This document shows positions 47,312 to 60,613 of a stretch of 64,000 nucleotides of DNA, one piece after another (the first letter of the stretch is position 1; every line of letters starts with the position of its first letter). The translations under genes and the position numbers were made by a program. This DNA is from Gyromitra esculenta (lineage: Eukaryota > Ascomycota > Pezizomycetes > Pezizales > Discinaceae), in NCBI GenBank assembly GCA_038503075.1, contig JBCAML010000002.1, forward strand, positions 1,674,001 to 1,738,000, read 5' to 3'. The notes under the pieces are model-generated. The model saw only the letters and a program-made list of their open reading frames with translations. It made no database searches and was not told where the DNA came from.

Positions 47312-48726
47312 TGGGTTGAGCAGGATAATCTCCTACGAGGGAGGGTCGACATGGATGATATACTTACAACGACATAACATATCTATACTCTCGTTTTTTT
47401 CTATCTGTACAAATTGGCTTCACCGTCGCCCCTCTTTCCCTTCTCCTTGCTACATTACCACACACGCGTGTATTTACGTACTCCCCTCTTGATCGGTCAG
47501 TTATTTTACGGGCATTATTATATACCGGTAGCCTGCATTCAGTACTGGCGTTTTGCTGTTTTACGTTACTATATTAACGCTTATATTCTCCTCTTTCTAT
47601 ATATCTTTTGTACGCCCCTCTCAATTTTAGTTACATGTAGAACACGAACACAGCGTATTGAGTGAAGGGCTAGGCACACGGCTTTAGCAACAAACCTCTA
47701 TAATGATAACGTTCTTGTGGGGAAGGTTCTCTGTGACTGACAGGAAAACTTGAAAACCAACCAACAACATTCAATTTAGAATTTACGTTATCGCCTTTAA
47801 TACTCACTTTAAGTTAAACCCTAGATTTTCGTACCCTGGGCCCCGAGTTCTTGTGGTCTAAGCTATAGCTATCTGCTAAACAGGTCTTTAAACATTACAT
47901 TAAGCATGAAGGATAAATTCCTCTACCCTAATTATCAGCTGCAGTACTATTAAGAAACCAATTACTTCGCATGGAATTTCAGTCAAAAGTCAATAAAGTC
48001 ATAAACTATCACTCATATAATGGTAACGGAGTAAATATGCCAAAATGCTCGTGGTAAGAAAACCTCGCGCATATCGTTTCCCTTGGGTCTAAACTTGCTT
48101 CAAATGAAACCCCTTTACGACCAATATCGTATAGAGAAAAAAACCATATTCTGCAGTGGTGTTTGAAAAAATCGAGTGATTAACCATGAAGGATTATCAT
48201 AACAAAATGCTGTAGGCGATACTTTAAACGTGTTAGAAAGCCCTACCTATCCCGCACAACCGTATTAGCACCGAATTCCAACCGTTAGATTACTACCAAG
48301 TAGCTCATGCCAAGAATAGTAACTTATTTTCTAGTAAAGGACTAGTGTCTATTCTCAGCCGCCTGTTTATTCTGATGTTTCAAATTAGCGGTCCGGGATT
48401 TCTCGCTAGAAAGCGTAAATTGGAAGACGGCGTTTGTAAGGCATCTCCTTTTTTTTTAGGTGACGTGTGCTTATGCCTCGTATGCAGACCTAGTCCACTT
48501 CGGAAATTTAAACATTGTGAGGATACGAGATTCGCTTGGCATAAGTCGTGACATGTTCGCCGTTGCTTCGACGTTTATTTTATCTATATCCCACATGACC
48601 ATGATAGACTGCTATCCATTCGGCGTATTAAGAATGCTTCATTAACAGGTATATTCTGTAACACGAAAAGCCCTCATACGCGTTCGAGTAATACAAGTAC
48701 CTCGTTCAAGCCCCTCCATACCCCTC
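47312..48726. other. convergent 3' spacer
   Basis: A 1.4-kb AT-rich spacer between convergent MRS2 and the CANIN-like gene. One TACATGTA at 47632-47639. No gene seen. Confidence 0.45.
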
Positions 48727-50892
48727 CTAAGCCTCGTTAGCACCGCCCCCTTTCCCACTCCACGGCAGCCTCGACTGTACTTTCCCATCCGTCCCCACCC
48801 ACTCCGGTCCCTTGTCCGTTTCTACAACAAGATTCGTCTTATCCTTAACCCTCACCGCAAATCTAAGCCTAAACACAAGTCTCTCGAGAGTATCTTTAGC
48901 CTCTGTCCTTGCAAGGTTTTGCGCATTCGTATCATAGATCCTGCTAAACATATTTCTCAAATCTTCAACTAATGCATCGATATCTGCATCGTTTTGTGTT
49001 ATGTTACCAGCTGTGGGGCCATCGTCAATCGCGATGTCCATTATAGAGATCAATGACTGTAGGTCTGAATATTCGGTGTTCCTATTGATTTCGTATTGTG
49101 GCTTTAGGAGGAGATCGTTGAATCGCGAAATGCGGACGAGGTCAGCGTAGGGACGCGTGAGGTAAGTAGGATCGCTGAATGCGTAAGAGAGAGCAAGGCG
49201 GCGGCGAAAAAGGTGTGTGCGGGGTGTGTGAATAGGTAAGGCGTTGAGAACACGCAGATAGTAGGGAGCATCAGAGATGGTGCTGATGAAGTTAAGGGCT
49301 ATTTCCTGGGAATTTTCTGTCCATTTGTCGTCCGAGACGTTCTCAAATATTTCGGCTAGCGCGTCTTCGATTGATGACCGCACTTCCGCTTCTCTTGCGA
49401 CACGCACATCTAGTGCGAGCCTGACCAGCAAAACAGAGACGGTCTTGACAATTGCAAGGTTAGAATTGATGCTAATTTAAGTCAACACTCCTCTCCCGTA
49501 ATACTTTTATTTTTAGTTGGAGCGAATGTGGGGAACAGGTTTCATACGTTCTGGCTATCTTCCCGAAGAAATTGACGACGAGCTTCGTGTTATAGAAATT
49601 ACCCTCTTGGTCATCTACAAACACCTGTTAACTATAAGAATGTTCTAGGGGCAAAAATAGGTATATGGTATCGATCCATACCAATTCTCTCTGCCTTAAC
49701 TAGTATAATTTGTTTTTCAATATCAAGCGCATCACCCTTACCACCCAACAAACCAAACATGCGATAAATGCTTAACTCTGTGACGATTCTTGTAATTATT
49801 GGGCTTGGTAAGGTGTGGAGCACATTGAAATATGCATATGCGAGATCTTCTCTGATTTCCAAACATACTGTATATTTCGTAAGCTGTAGCTACCAAGAAC
49901 ATATGGAATAGTGGAATAGTACATTCATCTAGCATCCACATGTAGACCTCATCTGGAAGTATTGCGCCAATCTTAGCCATATCTTGAAAAAATCCTGAGA
50001 GAAACATTTGTTGACGACCCCGCACAGCTACAGTATATGTATCAGTATTTGGCGAGGCAGAATCATAAATGAAAAACGCACTATTGAGCCCAGAATCCCA
50101 ACCGCTTCCCAGCGCCTCCCTAGGAAATGGATTCTTTCGCGACTTCTTGTGACTCCTATCCATATCATAAAAATGCCATGACTTGTCAATCCTCCAAGCA
50201 TCCTTTCTATTTAAAGCCGCTAATAACTTTTTTGCTTTCGCCTCTCCAAATGCACCTTCCAACATGCCTTCTGAGATAGGCTGGTCACCGCTTTTGCTAT
50301 CACTATCGGCATGTTCCTTGTTTGCCTCTTCAAACAGTGCTCTTGAACGCAACATCTCTTGGTCCAGCGCATTCGATTTCGCCTTCTGAGCTACTAGGCT
50401 GTCAAGCGAGAACTTGTATGTGGGGGGTTCCATTGCTTTGGGAATCATAGTGGTACGAGCAAGCGACTTGGTATGCAGGCTCTTCTTAATAGCTGGCGCT
50501 GGATCCGTAGCTGAATTCTTTCTTCTAAGTCTGCTTAACATTTTCAGTGGGTCCTCCAGGCCATCGGAATCCTCAGAGTCATCTTCTCCGTCGGAGCTTG
50601 GAATTACTTTTGCCTCCTTAACGGCCGCCTGCACTGAGGACGACACCGATGCATCAGAGAATGAATTGTTTGTGGAGGCCTGGGCAGCTGGGGATGAATC
50701 GCGAGACCGTGAATTTCCCGCCAACATATTCAACTTCTCAGTAGCATTAGCTCCCAGGGAACGATGGTCAGATAATCGCTGTGTTGGTGGGAAGGAAGCG
50801 ACAACAATGGTATTTGGATCATTGGTTCGGGGCTTGAAGAAGCTCGTTATTTTGGTATTTGGGGCTATTGATTTACTGGTCCTGTTTGACAT
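48727..50892 (-). CDS. probable Smc5/6-associated CANIN-domain protein (Nse6/SLF2-like) with PIP-box-like motif
   Basis: Four exons (50892-49901, 49851-49682, 49614-49548, 49471-48727) give 657 residues. The N-terminus carries TKITSFFKP (residues 13-21), a PIP-box-like motif with Ile15, Phe18 and Phe19 and Asn12 in the usual Gln place. Residues 30-200 are disordered and Ser/Asp-rich. The C-terminal half is helical: FPREALGSGW, LSGFFQDMAKIGAILPDEVYMW, REDLAYAYFNVL, then ALPIHTPRTHLFRRRLALSYAF and SLISIMDIAIDDG. This resembles the CANIN region of fungal Nse6-like and vertebrate SLF2 proteins that recruit Smc5/6 in DNA repair. The family call is from memory of pattern, not a search. Introns 1-3 were placed by eye; intron 1 is only 49 nt. 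Confidence 0.6.
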
Positions 50893-53144
50893 CGCGAATT
50901 ATGTATTTCGGGGTGATCTTGAAATTCTGATGGTGGGGTCAACGCGTAAATTACGACACGCGATGTCACGGTGAAGCGAAATGTTGTCTTTTGTGTGCCG
51001 AGACTCTTGGCGAGCTTACCTCACCCTTATAGGATCGGTTTGCCTGTTGCAGGAATCACGAAAAAGGGTTTGGGAGGAGAGAATTCGGCCTCCGCACCCC
51101 GCAGCTTCCAGAATTTGGTGAACCAACAAGGTTCGATTGGCGTTTCGAAACGTTGGAAACAGAGGGGTCACAGCCAGTTGCCCGGAATCGTTCCCGGAGT
51201 CCGCCTTATGCTTCTCCGTTCATGGCGAACGATGGCGATGACTCAATTTTGTTGTTATCCGCGTTTCCGGCCTTTGTAGAAAAGATTAAATTTTCGGTCG
51301 CCCTAATCCTTCTCCCCTCCCCCTCACTTCATTTGTTGGCCATGCGAAATCTTTTTTTCACGATTTCTTGCAAATCCCCACTTGGGCTAGGTTTGTAAGC
51401 AGGTGATTGTTAGGGTATTCATATGCGCCTTGATTATTGGTTGCATGCCCTTCCCTCGGATAGGTATTGTTCCGCAGAACACAGGTAATAGGGCTCATAG
51501 GTAGCTATGAGTTTTTACTGTGGGTGGCAGGTGGTCGGCTCCCGATAACTCCGGGACCGTAACGCCTTCCGCCTGCGCCGGCAACCAGCCTTCCTTACCA
51601 AGGATCGATGGGGTTTGTGAGTTGTGAATCGTGTGGTAGCGACAGTTTCCTGTGGGTTTGTAATACAGTTGTAGCTTAGAGATATGCTGTCGGAAAAAGA
51701 GGCGCTCTACCCTCTGCAGGAAGGTCTAATGCATAATGGAATTCTTGTCGCCGAATTTTAGCCAAGGCACAGAGTAAGATCATTGAGCGTCGTGATCGTC
51801 GGAGGTAATTGAGTAGCAGTCCGCGGCGGGCTTCTCTGTGTTCGAGGTAAACAGGATAGAGACATGTACGTATGCTGTTCTGGCTATGCTCATCATAAAT
51901 CCATCACCAGTAACTTCCCACCCTGCTGTGCAAGAACCTATAGTCTTCGGAGGTACTTTAATATCAAGGCGCAGCCGAGGACTCTTGTGTACGGAAGAGC
52001 CCTGAGGTTTCAGGCATCGTGTCCGCAGCTCTGAGTGGACAGGGCAGGGTCTGACACGCCAAATCCAATTTAGGGGCCTGTAGAATACATGTATCTAGGA
52101 ACCGTGACCCATCCCATCTCCCTGCCAACTGAGTCCGCCTCCTTTGCATGCTATTTGGAGGGGGTGTTGACAATTACACGAGCAGACTGCAATTGTATTC
52201 TTAGCAGCTATCATAGGTGTCTCTGGGACTCTGTCTGCTTCTTCATCCACTCGCTCACGCTTGACCTGTAGCAGATTTTCTTCACAGGCTTCTCGTGCAT
52301 TCAACTGCATTCAACTGCATTGCTCAGGTAGGTAGGTGATCAGGGCCGCCTGTTGTGTCCAAGCGCAGTATTATCCCTCCATCTCAACCTATCCTGGGAT
52401 TGCCCCCTCCGAGCATCACGGTCCGAGACTCTGAGAGCCAGATCTGAGAAGGAAACGTTTCTTGCTGTCCTCCCTCTTCTTTCCTGTTATTTCCTGTTAT
52501 TTCTCTCGCTCTCTTTCAGCCGCTCTCCCTCCGCTCCCGCCCCTCGCTCCCTCCTGTTTCCACCCCATCCGAGTGTGGCATCCCGTGCTATCGCTCGACA
52601 GCTCCCTCACCGGCTTCCGAACTCCTATCGCAACACGTCGCGTCGCCGGAACCCGCTCCTCTTGCTCATCGAGGCCCTACGAACTCCAAAAATAGTTACC
52701 TTGGACCAAGTCTAGCAAATTGTTCAGCAAAGTAGGAGGAGGAGGAGGAAGAAGGAAGCAGTATCTTGCTTGCTACCAAACAAAACACTGAGGACGAAAC
52801 CTCCTCCCTCCTTCTCTCCCCCCTCTCGGATCTATAGGCCTGACGCTCTTATATTTCTCCTTCGTTTAATTACGCTCACTGCTTTTTATTTCGCTTCCGC
52901 TGTGTCGTTCCCGACGCTTCCGGATCACCAACGCTCGCTAGCTTTCATTCGTTCTTTCCTAACCTTTTTTTATTGTGGAACCATTGTTTCTTGTGCTCAC
53001 TTATACCACTGACCCTCTCACTTTTACCTTCTACCAAACACCGACCAAACACACACTAATCCACAACATCAACCCTGTTAAGTTGTTAATACTGGGCACA
53101 CCAACTCACTGAGCTGTCGATTTCCTTTCTGTTCTTCATCGACG
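50893..53144. other. long divergent upstream region
   Basis: A 2.25-kb region between the CANIN-like and flippase genes. The part near the flippase is pyrimidine-rich (about 52460-52560, 52795-52830) with AGG and GAA microsatellite-like tracts at 52736-52760 and tandem CATTCAACTG at 52301-52320. This looks like a long 5' untranslated leader and promoter. Open frames here are low-complexity. Confidence 0.45.
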
Positions 53145-56100
53145 ATGCCAGGACCTACTTCATCTGGTACGAAGCGTTTACGATGGGCAACCCAAAGGGT
53201 TCCTGCGCCGGAAGCGGGACGGAAGCGGGATACAATAATGAGGGCATTGTCAATGAAACGATATCCAGAGAAAAACGAGGCGGATCTGGAGCATACAGGT
53301 CAGAATTTTGGAGGTCAAATGGCGCCAGACGGTAATGGGTCTGAGGACGACGACACAACACAGAGACAAATATTCGTGAACATACCATTACCTCCAGAGT
53401 GTATCGACGAGGACGGTTCGCCAAAACAGTATTTCTCCCGAAATAAGATTCGGACAGCAAAATACACGCCACTCATATTCATACCCAAGAATTTATGGCT
53501 GCAGTTCCACAATGTCGCTAACATCTATTTTCTATTTGTTACCATTCTTGCTGTAAGTTAGGCCTCGTGAACTGTATCCTCGTAAATTATCTGACACCGC
53601 TAGATTTTCCCCATATTTGGTGGTTCAAATCCTGCATTAGGATCTGTTCCCTTGATCGTCATCTTGTTGATTACCGCTGTCAAGGATGCCATCGAAGATT
53701 ACAGGAGGACAGTTCTCGACAACGAGCTTAATAACACACCTATACACATCCTCGTGGACTGGCATAACCCTAACGTTACGGATGAAAACATTTCGCTGTG
53801 GCGCCGGATCAAGAAAGCGACATCCCGAGGCATCCGAGATGGAGTACATTGGTACAAAAATAAGAAGAACGATTTCAAGGTTAAGAAGCAGGGCGGTGAG
53901 CCGGGAGCTGTTGGAAGCGGGTTGGAGCGCAGTATGACGAGGGCTTCTGTGTATTCTGTCGCTAGTGAGCATTCGGAATCTATTCAGATGACGCCTGTTT
54001 CTTCGCCATCGGCCGACAAACAAAGGTTTTCCTTCACGGACGATCCTGAAGGTTCGGCTCCTCGTTCGAAACATTTAGAAGTCCCCAATACCAAAAGGCA
54101 GAGTGTCAAGCCGCCGCCTCGCTTCTACGGAAACGTTATCGACCCGCATAGGCAGGTACCGGGAAAAGCCAGGTTCAAGAAGGATTATTGGAAGAACGTT
54201 AGAGTTGGGGATTTTGTCCGTGTTTATAACGACGAAGAAATCCCAGCCGACATTATCATCATGTCAACCTCGGATAGTGACGGCGCTTGCTACGTTGAAA
54301 CAAAAAATTTGGACGGCGAAACGAATCTGAAAGTCCGACATGCACTGCATTGCGGCAGACGGGTCCGCCACGCCCGTGACTGCGAATCTGCAACATTTAC
54401 GCTTGAAAGCGAGAATCCACATGCAAACCTTTACTCGTATGGTGGAGTTATTAAGTGGCACCAAAAGGATCCCACTAAACCGGAAGATGAAGGTACACTA
54501 ATGGCAGAGCCGGTTTCAATTAACAATCTGCTGCTTCGAGGCTGCACTCTTAGAAATACTGAGTGGGTTATTGGTGTTGTGGCGTTTACTGGCGATGAAA
54601 CGAAGATTATGATGAATGCGGGAATTACTCCATCAAAGCGGAGTCGGATTACTAGGGAATTGAATTGGAATGTGCGCTTATCGCCCCAAGTTCTCAGTTA
54701 TTTCTGGATATGCTGATATTGGAATAGGTCATTATGAATTTCGGTATCCTCTTGATAATGTGTCTAGTTTCGGGTATCATACAAGGTGTCACATGGTCAA
54801 AGGGAAACGAATCCCTCGATTACTTCGAATTCGGTTCTATTGGTGGCTCGCCACCTGTCGACGGCCTCGTTACTTTCTGGACAGCAGTTATCTTGTTTCA
54901 GAATTTGGTCCCTATTTCGCTCTACATCAGTATCGAAATCATCAAATTGGCCCAGGCTTTTTTTATATTCAGTGATATTCATATGTATTACGAAAAAATC
55001 GACTATCCATGTACCCCTAAATCTTGGAACATTTCGGACGACCTTGGGCAGATTGAATACATTTTCTCCGACAAAACTGGAACACTGACACAAAATGTCA
55101 TGGAATTCAAGAAAGCTACTGTCAATGGCCTTCCTTATGGTGAGGCATACACGGAGGCACAAGCGGGAATGCAAAAGAGGCAAGGAATAGACGTCGAGGT
55201 CGAAGGGGCGAAGGCTAGGGAACAGATTGCAAGGGATAGGACGGAGATGATTGCTGAACTCCGACGCATTCACAATAATCTATATCTTGATGATGATAAT
55301 CTCACATTTGTCGCTCCTGATTTTGTCCACGACCTCCAGGGTGCTTCCGGTGAGGAACAAGCAAAAGCGAATTCCCATTTCATGCTTGTCCTTGCGCTCT
55401 GCCACACAGTCTTACCGGAAAGGCTTTCTGATGACCCTCCCCGAATCGATTTCAAAGCCCAATCCCCCGATGAAGCTGCATTAGTAGCTACAGCTCGCGA
55501 CTGCGGATACGCATTAGTGGAAAGGACGGGAAGTGGGGTTGTTGTTAATGTACAGGGAGAAAACAGGGAATATGAAGTTCTGAACACCCTAGAATTCAAC
55601 TCTTCGCGGAAACGAATGAGTGCCATTATCCGCATGCCTGATACTGGCAAGATTTTCCTGTTTTGCAAGGGTGCAGATAGTATTATCTACTCAAGATTGC
55701 GATTGGGTGAACAGCAAGAACTGCGCAAATCGACTGCTGAGCACTTGGAAATTTTTGCTCGTGAAGGACTTCGGACACTCTGCGTTGCTCAAAAAGAACT
55801 GTCGGAAGACGAATACCGGGACTGGTCCAAGAAACATGATATCGCTGCAGCTGCGGTGCACGGTCGTGAAGAAAAGATGGAGGAAGTTGCTGACTCTATT
55901 GAGAATGACTTGTTTCTTCTTGGAGGGACTGCTATCGAAGATAGGCTACAAGATGGCGTCCCAGACACAATTGCTCTGCTCGCTGAGGCGGGTATTAAGC
56001 TCTGGATTTTGACTGGTGACAAAGTGGAGACCGCAATCAACATTGGATTCTCTTGCAATCTTTTGGACAATGATATGGATCTTATTCTATTCAAGCCTGA

Positions 56101-57904
56101 CGACAATGACAGCGTTGACGAAGCCGGAAGGTTGCTAGATCAATACTTGAAGGAACATTTTGATCTAACTGGGTCCGAGGAGGAGCTTAAAAGGGCAAAG
56201 AAAGATCATAACCCTCCTGCACCCACACACGCACTGGTTATTGATGGCGACGCCTTGAAGGTCGTACTCGAAGAGGAGCTGAAGATGAAATTCCTGCTGC
56301 TATGTAAACAGTGCAAGGCTGTTCTCTGTTGCCGTGTTAGCCCCAGCCAGAAGGCCGCGGTATGTCAAATGGTCAAACAGGGGTTGGATGTTATGACACT
56401 CTCTATCGGCGATGGTAAGATTTCATTCGTAACATCCTCGGCTGATATGTTAGCTGACTTTTCCAGGTGCAAACGATGTTGCGATGATTCAAGAAGCCGA
56501 TGTTGGTGTCGGTATTGCTGGTGTAGAAGGTCGACAGGCAGTCATGTCTTCGGATTACGCCATCGGCCAGTTCCGTTTTCTCAGCAGGCTTGTACTTGTT
56601 CACGGTCGTTGGTCCTACCGAAGGTTAGCGGAAATGACCGCCAATTTCTTTTATAAGGTTTGTATCCGTGATATACCCAAACGAATTTAGGACTGTTACT
56701 TACGAAACTATAGAATATCGTTTGGACTTTCTCTTTATTCTGGTATCAGCTATACAACAGTTTTGACGGCTCTTATCTTTTCGATTATACCTATATCCTT
56801 CTCTACAACCTTGCCTTCACATCTTTGCCAGTTATTCTCATGGGTATCTTGGATCAGGATGTCGACGATAAAATATCATTGGCTGTTCCGCAATTGTACC
56901 GTCGTGGTATCTTGCGACAGGAGTGGACACAATTGAAGTTTTGGTATGTTTGACCGCCTTTTTTTTTTTAGAGGATAGTCCTTGGCTAACTAATTGGCAG
57001 GGTTTACATGACTGATGGTATATATCAATCGGTAGTTTGTTTCTTTATGACATACTTGCTATTCCACACCGGAGGGTTCGCCAGCAGCTCAGGGCACGAT
57101 CTCGTCAGCCGAGAGTTGATGGGCGTTTACGTTGGATGTTCCGCTATTGCCGTTGTTAACGCATACGTTCTGATGAACCAGTACCGATGGGATTGGCTTT
57201 TCGTCCTCGTCACGGTTATCAGTATCCTGTTGATTTGGCTCTGGACTGGTATTTACTCGGCATTTCCTGGGACTGGTGCATTCTATCACTCTGCAAACCA
57301 CGTTTACGGCGCACTGTCTTTCTGGGCCAATACGTTACTCACGGTTATGGTTTGCCTGATCCCTCGCTTTTCTGCCAAGGTTGTCCAGAAACTCTACTTC
57401 CCTCGCGACGTCGACATTGTCCGCGAACAAGCTCGCAAGGGTGATTTCAAGTACCTATACGATAAATCTGTAGATGATCCAGTCTCTCAGTCATCTTCCA
57501 CCACTTCTTCCGAAATCGTCAAACCACCACTCCAGAAAACTTACGTCCAAGATGATGACCGGCGACCAATATATCCTCCTAGCGTAGCTCCAACCGCGAC
57601 CACAACGGGTAAGCGCGCCAGCGGGAACGGCAGCAACGGGTCGGATGGATCGGGATACACCGGGACAGGAACGTTCACACCTCACCGGTACTCGATGGAT
57701 GCTCCTCGACCAAGGCCAAGCATGGATCGAGCAAGACCAAGTATGGATCGGACCAGAATGTCGCTCGACGTGCATCGACCCGCGAGAGCAAGTTTCGAGA
57801 TCACTTCAGACTTTACCTCAGCAGCGATGTTAGCAAGAATGGAATCTTCACATTCAGTACCAAGACGGTCATCGGTATTGGGAGATGAGATTGTTCGACG
57901 ATAG
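53145..57904 (+). CDS. dnf1: P4-ATPase phospholipid flippase, Dnf1/Dnf2 type
   Basis: Six exons (53145-53552, 53604-54671, 54728-56414, 56467-56657, 56714-56943, 57001-57904) give 1495 residues. It flips aminophospholipids and phosphatidylcholine to the cytosolic leaflet at the plasma membrane and endosomes, with a Cdc50/Lem3 partner. Signatures: [10 protein letters not shown] before TM1, [20 protein letters not shown] (actuator), DKTGTLT with phosphorylated Asp near 607, KGAD in the nucleotide domain, TGDKVETA, and GDGANDVAM, split by intron 3. Ten membrane segments are present. The Dnf-type long insert between TM2 and the actuator is Ser-rich. The C-terminal tail holds RPSMDR-like repeats (near 57700-57770). 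Confidence 0.95.
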
Positions 57905-58961
57905 CAAAATGTTGCGCTCCATGAATCGCGGGTGTGATAATGTATAGTGTGCATGCAAGGGAAAGGGACTAAAAGGACATTATAGATAGCGCTGGAAGAA
58001 AAGACATAGTAGTTATGGGCTAGGTTGATCATTGTTATTTGTTTGGGTGGGTTGGAGTGATTTTTTTATTATTTATTTTTGTCTTTGCTTCATTCTCTTT
58101 TTCTACTATTGCTTTGAGAGGGTTTTTTTTGTTATTCCTTTTTCCGAGTGGTTGGCGTTCTTTTTTGGGGGGTTCTCTTTTTTTTTTCCAAGGGTCTATA
58201 TTCTTGTCTTTACATTATTTTATAGTTCAGGAGCTTAGCTTTACGCTGAAATTCATTTTTGGGAATTTTATTTTCACTATCTCTCTTCCCTGGCTGATCC
58301 TTGCGTTTTTTTTTTTAAAAAAAAGGCCCCCCTTCATTATTTGTAGTGCATGCATTTTCTTCTTCTTTGATTCTTAGCATATATATATAAACCCATATTT
58401 AGTCAATAATTTTCTTGTCTTTCTGATTTACTCGCTCTCTCGAAGATGTTTTTTATCTTTTTTTATCTGTTTTGTTTTTGAATGCTCCGCCAAGAGAGTG
58501 TGAGTAAATGAGTGATGGAAGTGGATTATGGCTGTGAATTTGATATGGCTCAAGTGAAGGGGTGGGATATGAAAACTTGGTCATGTTACCCCCGTTGATT
58601 AGTTACTTGTGATGGGTGTCCGACTTTATAAGATGGAATATATTTAGGTTGCTAAGCCGTTTTTCTACTCGTTCGTGCCAATAGTCATCGATGTCTAACT
58701 ATATCTGTGTTCCTATTTGTGCCCGCACGAACACCCCTGTATCTTACATGACGACGTAAAGAAATACCTATGTCTAGGTAGAGTAAGCCAGCTAACTTCT
58801 ATTCTTCACTCCGAAATTCCATCATTCCAAATGATGATAGGTGATTAGAAAGCACTCGGCGATTAGAATTAAAATCAGAATGTCTACCGCCTAGCTCTCA
58901 GAACTTGCTTTCTAGTACGTCTCTCCTTTGCTCTCTGCTTACTACTAGTCTCTGGGTTCCT

Positions 58962-59315
58962 TGTTATGACCCTTACGGGTCATAACAGAGAGGCGAAACA
59001 GTCCTGTTCCAACAGGTATTCTCTAGATAGCTAGGTGGCAAGTGATATACACCTAATTAATGTTCCTCAAGAACAGTTATTTACCCTAATTCCAGTATCG
59101 ATCCTAAGAGATAGGTTAAAAGGAACTGCGCAGTAGTCTCGTGCCCATCACCCCCCCTCGCCCAGCTTGCTAGTAATAGAAGATATAAACCAGCCTAACT
59201 ACACAGTTGAGTTTCCATGTACCCAATCACAAGAACGATCAAAGAACACTAAGACCATTCTAGGAAATGCATGTAATTTGAAGGTCAGCTGTGCTTGTTA
59301 TCACCTTTAGCCACA
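58962..59315. repeat. possible degraded solo LTR
   Basis: Begins with a perfect hairpin (58962-58987): 11-bp arms TGTTATGACCC and GGGTCATAACA with loop TTAC. Fungal Gypsy LTRs often start with such a TG-initiated palindrome. A TATAAA lies about 220 bases inside, and CA-ending sequence occurs near 59315. No target-site duplication, primer-binding site or internal domain was found, so the right border is a guess. Confidence 0.3.
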
Positions 59316-60280
59316 ATTTGACCCTAGTGTAAGTATAAACCCCCCCCCCTCCTTTTGAGAACCTTCTGTTTACTTTCATTATCCGTCCTATTCTCTGTCA
59401 GTGTAGTTACATGTACTACTAACCCTCGCATCACAAGTATATCATTTGTGCCGGCATTCCCTTGCATCAGCATTCAAAATACTACTAACGCTCCTAATGA
59501 AAGCACCATTACAATGTTTTTCAGTAGAAGGCGATAAGCTCTTTTCAGGTTTCTCGTTCCTGAAACGAACTTGCCACGAATCTAATGGCTCAGTTCCTAA
59601 ACTTTGTGGGAACCAGAACTTTGAAAAGGCCTTAGATGTAATTTTCGACATGCAGTATCATATTTTAATATTGAGTTCACGTGATAGTATAACGATCAAG
59701 TCACGATCAGCTGATTTAGAACTGGGCATATCAATACGGCCAGCTACCTCTATCGCATCGGGAAAAGAGACTCGCTGGGGTGCTTCCGTGGAGCCCGAAA
59801 GCAAAGTGTGAACTATATCCTGCTCTACTGTTGTGGGCTTGCTGAAGAAAGGGAATCTGTCAAAAAGAAGTCGTCGGTAAAAAATAGCACATGAGCATGG
59901 TAGACTTACTTTATACTGCTAAGGGGGCCCAAGGAGCCCTGAAGTTGTGGAATGTCTTTGAGAGAAGAAGGAGAGTGCAGAAGAGGAGAGAGACGAGGAG
60001 GATAGAGATGAGGAGAGGGGGTGAGTGAGCTGTCGCAGAATGAGGAAGCTGGGTGTAGGAATGATGAGATTGAGCTTGCAGTAAGAGGGTTTTGAGAATA
60101 GCCTAAATTGTTTTCATGGTGCCGTTTGATGGTTGGTAGTTTGTTTATGTGGTTTGTTTATAGGTTGTTATGAGTGTTTTGGTTATTATTTTATTTCGTT
60201 TTTTGCTTTTGTATTGCTTTGTTTTGATCTATTATTATTTTGTGGTTCGTGGGGTTAAAATGGCTTAGAGGGAAAGCGTG

Positions 60281-60298
60281 GATAGATAGATAGATAGA
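60281..60298. repeat. GATA microsatellite
   Basis: Four to five tandem GATA units in the SDA1 3' flank. Confidence 0.8.
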
Positions 60299-60613
60299 TT
60301 AATCATACACGCAGGGAAAGCGTGGGCTTTGGACTATGTGACCAAGAAGATGTAAAGTGAGCTGAGAGGATATGATTGTTAAAACTGGTTTTGTATTGTC
60401 ATAGCTTGAGTGTTTATTACAATCAATGAGTTAAACAAAAACAAAAAAATTATGTGATAGTATTTCGATTTTTGAATCATGAGTCGTCACTCAGCGTACT
60501 AGAAGCCAACCTCCTTGTTCCCAAAACTTTTAAAAGATACAAAGCTTTGTGTTAACAAAGAGATCTCAAAAGAAAATACAAAAAAAATAACTTCGCATCA
60601 TTAACAGGTATAT

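Larger units (their letters stand above)
57905..60613. other. convergent intergenic region with possible LTR relic
   Basis: A 2.7-kb spacer between convergent dnf1 and SDA1. The first 470 bases are T-rich with long T and A tracts and an AT microsatellite (58379-58390). A candidate LTR start lies at 58962. A frame at 59446-59811 has no recognisable domain. A 13-bp direct repeat AGGGAAAGCGTGG occurs at 60269 and 60313 around a GATA microsatellite. Confidence 0.45.

Noticed and set aside
59446..59811. Plus-strand frame of 121 codons between dnf1 and SDA1.
   Set aside because: No ATG, no domain, no conserved-looking pattern; probably chance.
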